Origin: Linepithema humile
Taxonomy: Eukaryota; Arthropoda; Insecta; Hymenoptera; Formicidae
Direction of reading: 5' to 3'
Assembly (NCBI RefSeq): GCF_040581485.1
Contig: NC_090131.1
Span: 30,874,032 to 30,938,031 of the forward strand
Length of the DNA: 64,000 nt
Shown here: piece after piece, positions 60,947 to 64,000 of the stretch
How the letters are laid out: the number at the start of each line of letters is the position of its first letter
Numbering within the stretch: the stretch's first letter is position 1
Made by a program: the position numbers and the translations under genes
The notes under the pieces: model-generated
Database searches by the model: none
What the model was told of the DNA's origin: nothing
What the model saw: only the letters and a program-made list of their open reading frames with translations

Positions 60947-63900
60947 TTTCTTTTTCGGCTTCGAGTTGACGAGAAAAGATATTTGTATCAGTTCCGGTGT
61001 GCCGCTTTTAACGGTTGCATTCGAGAGGGAAAGGCAGTCTTGATACGACAAGGACCTGATGCACTGAAACTGGAAAGGCGCAAGGTATCAATGCGTCGCG
61101 TCGTCGTCAGTCATGAATGTTGTATGAGTGTTTGTATCAGAAGCGTACTTATCTCGAACTTTGCGTTGCTACGAGAATATTGGAAATATCTTTCGTACTG
61201 TGCTCAAGTTCTTCCCCTTTTGATCCGTTCTCTCCTCTTAGCGTCCTTTTTAGCTCGATTTCCGTTTCTGAGACTTATGCCTACAGTAATGTGCTTGACG
61301 TGTGTTATGCGCATCGGCTGAATATTTGAGGCCACGCGAACGTTTCCCCGAACATGACAGTCTGTCAAATTTAACATTATTTACTTTCAGTAAATAATGG
61401 AAAAATTGTGCATTTTTCCATTAATTTTCTTCGCCATTTCTTGGTCGTTTCTTCAATGCATAATTCTCACTTGAACGGTGTTATTGGAAATGTTGGGCTG
61501 GAAATGCGCATTATGCTGTGCCGTAATGGCCACCGTCGTCTAAAGCTTTCTTATTGTTGAGCATCGTGCGTCGCGCCATATATATATATTTGCAGGGAAA
61601 CTTAGGAGAGAATGCGCACCACGCAAAAATAAAGAAAGTAGAAGCGGACATTACGATTTTGCGGGCATCTAATATCGTGAAAATAGTATGCAATGGCACT
61701 TTGCTCGGCGCAGCTATGTTGACCACGTTTAACGATATTCGATTAAAAATACATTAACTCTATGAAATTGCGTCGATGTAGATTAGCTGTCCGATCTCTG
61801 GACAATTGTCTCTCCATTAATCAATCTACCGGTCTATCAATTGACAATTTAAAAAATTGAACAAAATTTTTCAGACTTTTCTTCAATAATTCATACATTG
61901 CTTATCGTATTTTTAATTTAAATATCGCCAGTAACCAGCGAGTTATCGACTTTTGAATATCGCTTATAAAGGAGGCCAAATAGCGCAAGACCAGGAAGGA
62001 GATGCGCGGCAGAAGCGGCAAACGTTTTAATTTGCATTCATGAGCCGTCCTCTCAAAATTCTTAGAGTCACCAAATATTCCAAGTACGTCTCCCGTTATA
62101 TTTGGGGAACGAATTCACTTACAGCGATCAATTTCTATACTCGCGAGGATATTGTGCTGTCAGACGTGGAGCTGTTCCGGCAAGATTGGCAATCGACGGT
62201 TTTTAGAATAGCGATCGTTGCTTATGTAAACTGTCATATATTATGTATGAGGAACGATATCGGGAGAGAAAACGGTACTGTGCGGAATTTCTGTGTGCAA
62301 CTTTCGTACAAAAGTTACGACGGCGCGCGAGCTGTCCGAAACTGTTTCACACACACACTAATAATTGGTGAAACGCCACGATGGATACTCTAATCTAAAG
62401 CGCAATTTTACGCTGTCGCTTTATTCGCGAGAAAAGAACTTTCAGAAGCATTCGGCGTATGGTGACGATTTCACCGTGTTGTTTTAGAAACTTCCACGCT
62501 GCGTCGAGTAATTGAAATGGGCGCAAACACACCACGCGGTGTGATACGCGTCGCGTCGTGTTGTCGGAATAGTTTTAAGCTCGTTTCACTGGCGGATATA
62601 TATACGAGATATATATCCGCAATCTATCTGCATGGTACAGCCGGTGGTCAGCGGGCGAAAAGGTAGCATTGCGCTCTGCAACGTAACGTAAAATTGTTGA
62701 CAATCCCCGTCTTACCACAAATCGCAGATTTCCTAATTAAACAGCACATTTAGCCGGGAACAACCGAGTCAGCAGCCGCCGGCCCGGCGGGTATTAATAA
62801 TTTACGAACTTTGTTGAAATTAATTTGAACGCCATTTGCGAGCCGCGTCTTGGCGGTAAGTCCTGTCCCAACTCCGCAGATTTAAGCAACTCCTTCTCCC
62901 TTCTGCCCACCCTATATCCGCCCCTCACTCAGCAGAATCCGTACCGGGGATATATCCGCATGGGTTTCCGGTTCCGCTCGAATGATGAACGTTCATATTT
63001 TCTTGCGCATTTTGGCGTAACCACCACGACACGAACATCCGTGCGCGCACCGCGCCCTTGCGGCAGTAGTCGCGGAACGACTGCAAAAAGTTTGTCGTCC
63101 GCCGTGAAATTTCATTCAGACTTTAAATTAGAGTTTTTAAACACCTTTCCTCGATCACTCCGAAGCGATGATGCCGCGATGAAAAATTGCTTTCTTCAGT
63201 TGCCCGATATCGAAGGACGCGTGTATATATGTATATGTATGTATGTATTACACAGAAATAAAACCATCAAAAATCCACGTTTCGTTTTTCCTCGAAATTT
63301 GCAAATCTTACTCAATTCGCATTCGTGGAGCGTAAACGCGTCAGGCGCACTCAAGGAAAAATTTTTCACAATTCGTATATTCAATGCAAAGCTGAGTTAT
63401 GGTCTTATGAAAAAGATATCGTCGATCAATCTTTCACGTGGCATTAGTTTGCCGCGATACCGAATGTTTTTAGAAATAAAAGAAAGCCACTAGTAAAAAT
63501 TACTTTGAATCACAATATCGCGTACGTAAGATAATTGATTAATTACGCAGCTTTCCAGACAATAGCACTTCGTTGCATAAGCGTTGCTAAGTGCTCTTTA
63601 ACGCGCGTTTTTTTTCTTCTCTTTTGTGTCTCCTCCCAGCGGCGCAAATAGCTGCTACGAATAGATGAAGATAAAAAAGATGTAGCCTGCGGCCTAGAAA
63701 AAGGTTATCACCTACTTTACTGGCTAGCGAGCAGCTCGTTTATCGTTTGCAGGCGCGTTAAGTGACCTTTGAGAACTCGCAAGTTCAGCATACTTTATTA
63801 TTCGGTAAAGGTCAATAGTTGACTATTAATTTTATCTATAAATCTAAAACTATAAATTACGCACGAATCTAATATCTAGCTCGATGTTTGTCATGTGAGA

Positions 63901-64000
63901 TTCGAGGAAAATTTTATAAAAATGCTCTTTCTGTTTCGACAAAACAAAATGGACGAAAAAATGTTTCATAAATATTATAAAGAATTGAAAGCTCGCTTTA

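Larger units (their letters stand above)
59311..64000. other. Upstream Sol1-like intron or 5' flank
   Basis: Should be intron between the CUB1 exon and an upstream signal-peptide exon. I looked on the minus strand for a short exon with a start codon, a hydrophobic stretch and a phase-1 donor and did not find one. The 188-codon frame at 60755-61321 runs through a microsatellite, and the 222-codon frame at 62825-63493 has no recognisable domain; I treat both as chance. Confidence 0.6.

Noticed and set aside
60755..61321. 188-codon plus-strand frame
   Set aside because: It reads through a TA/CA microsatellite (VYIYIYFVYIYTHTHTHI), which is not protein-like.
62825..63493. 222-codon plus-strand frame, the longest in the window
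   Set aside because: No recognisable motif, no promoter or splice context. It changes from Pro/Ser-rich to Lys/Ile-rich along its length and crosses a short TA/TG repeat. Treated as chance.

Overview
The window is insect nuclear DNA, most likely from a hymenopteran and perhaps an ant. That is inferred from small exons with GT/AG borders, AT-rich introns alternating with CpG-rich patches, abundant microsatellites, and proteins that read as insect orthologues. I see no bacterial operon, CRISPR array, phage, rRNA or tRNA gene. Most open frames in the window are chance frames in introns and intergenic DNA.

Four protein-coding genes can be reconstructed exon by exon with matching phases. (1) Positions 449-14087, minus strand: the 5' part of Tusp/TULP4 (tubby-superfamily protein with N-terminal WD40 repeats). 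Four coding exons are visible, all phase 0, and the gene runs off the left edge. (2) Positions 15786-17336, plus strand: a complete four-exon RWDD1 orthologue of 240 aa, divergent from Tusp. (3) Positions 21649-28950, minus strand: a complete NADP-dependent malic enzyme (Men) of 613 aa in ten coding exons, convergent with RWDD1. Its short first exon helps encode an N-terminus that looks like a mitochondrial presequence. (4) About 36028-59310, minus strand: a two-CUB-domain extracellular protein resembling suppressor of lurcher protein 1 (Sol1). Four coding exons are certain and a C-terminal exon is tentative; the signal-peptide exon was not found and is probably beyond the right edge.

Between genes there is a CpG-rich bidirectional control region (14.1-15.8 kb), an AT-rich convergent interval holding a 415-bp hAT-like MITE (20257-20671), a GC-rich Men promoter region (28.4-29.2 kb) with a 10-bp repeat, and about 7 kb of AT-rich DNA before the putative end of Sol1. 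The large Sol1 introns contain CpG-rich patches and GA/CT tracts that look regulatory.

The genes belong to separate pathways: a ubiquitin-ligase-adaptor-like tubby protein, a translation/DRG-associated RWD protein, NADPH-generating carbon metabolism, and a glutamate-receptor-associated CUB protein. Nothing suggests a cluster, and I found no convincing new biological system. The most useful leads are the alternative ends of Men and Sol1, a short-motif repeat family inside an RWDD1 intron, and a possible decayed FLYWCH domain in a Tusp intron.
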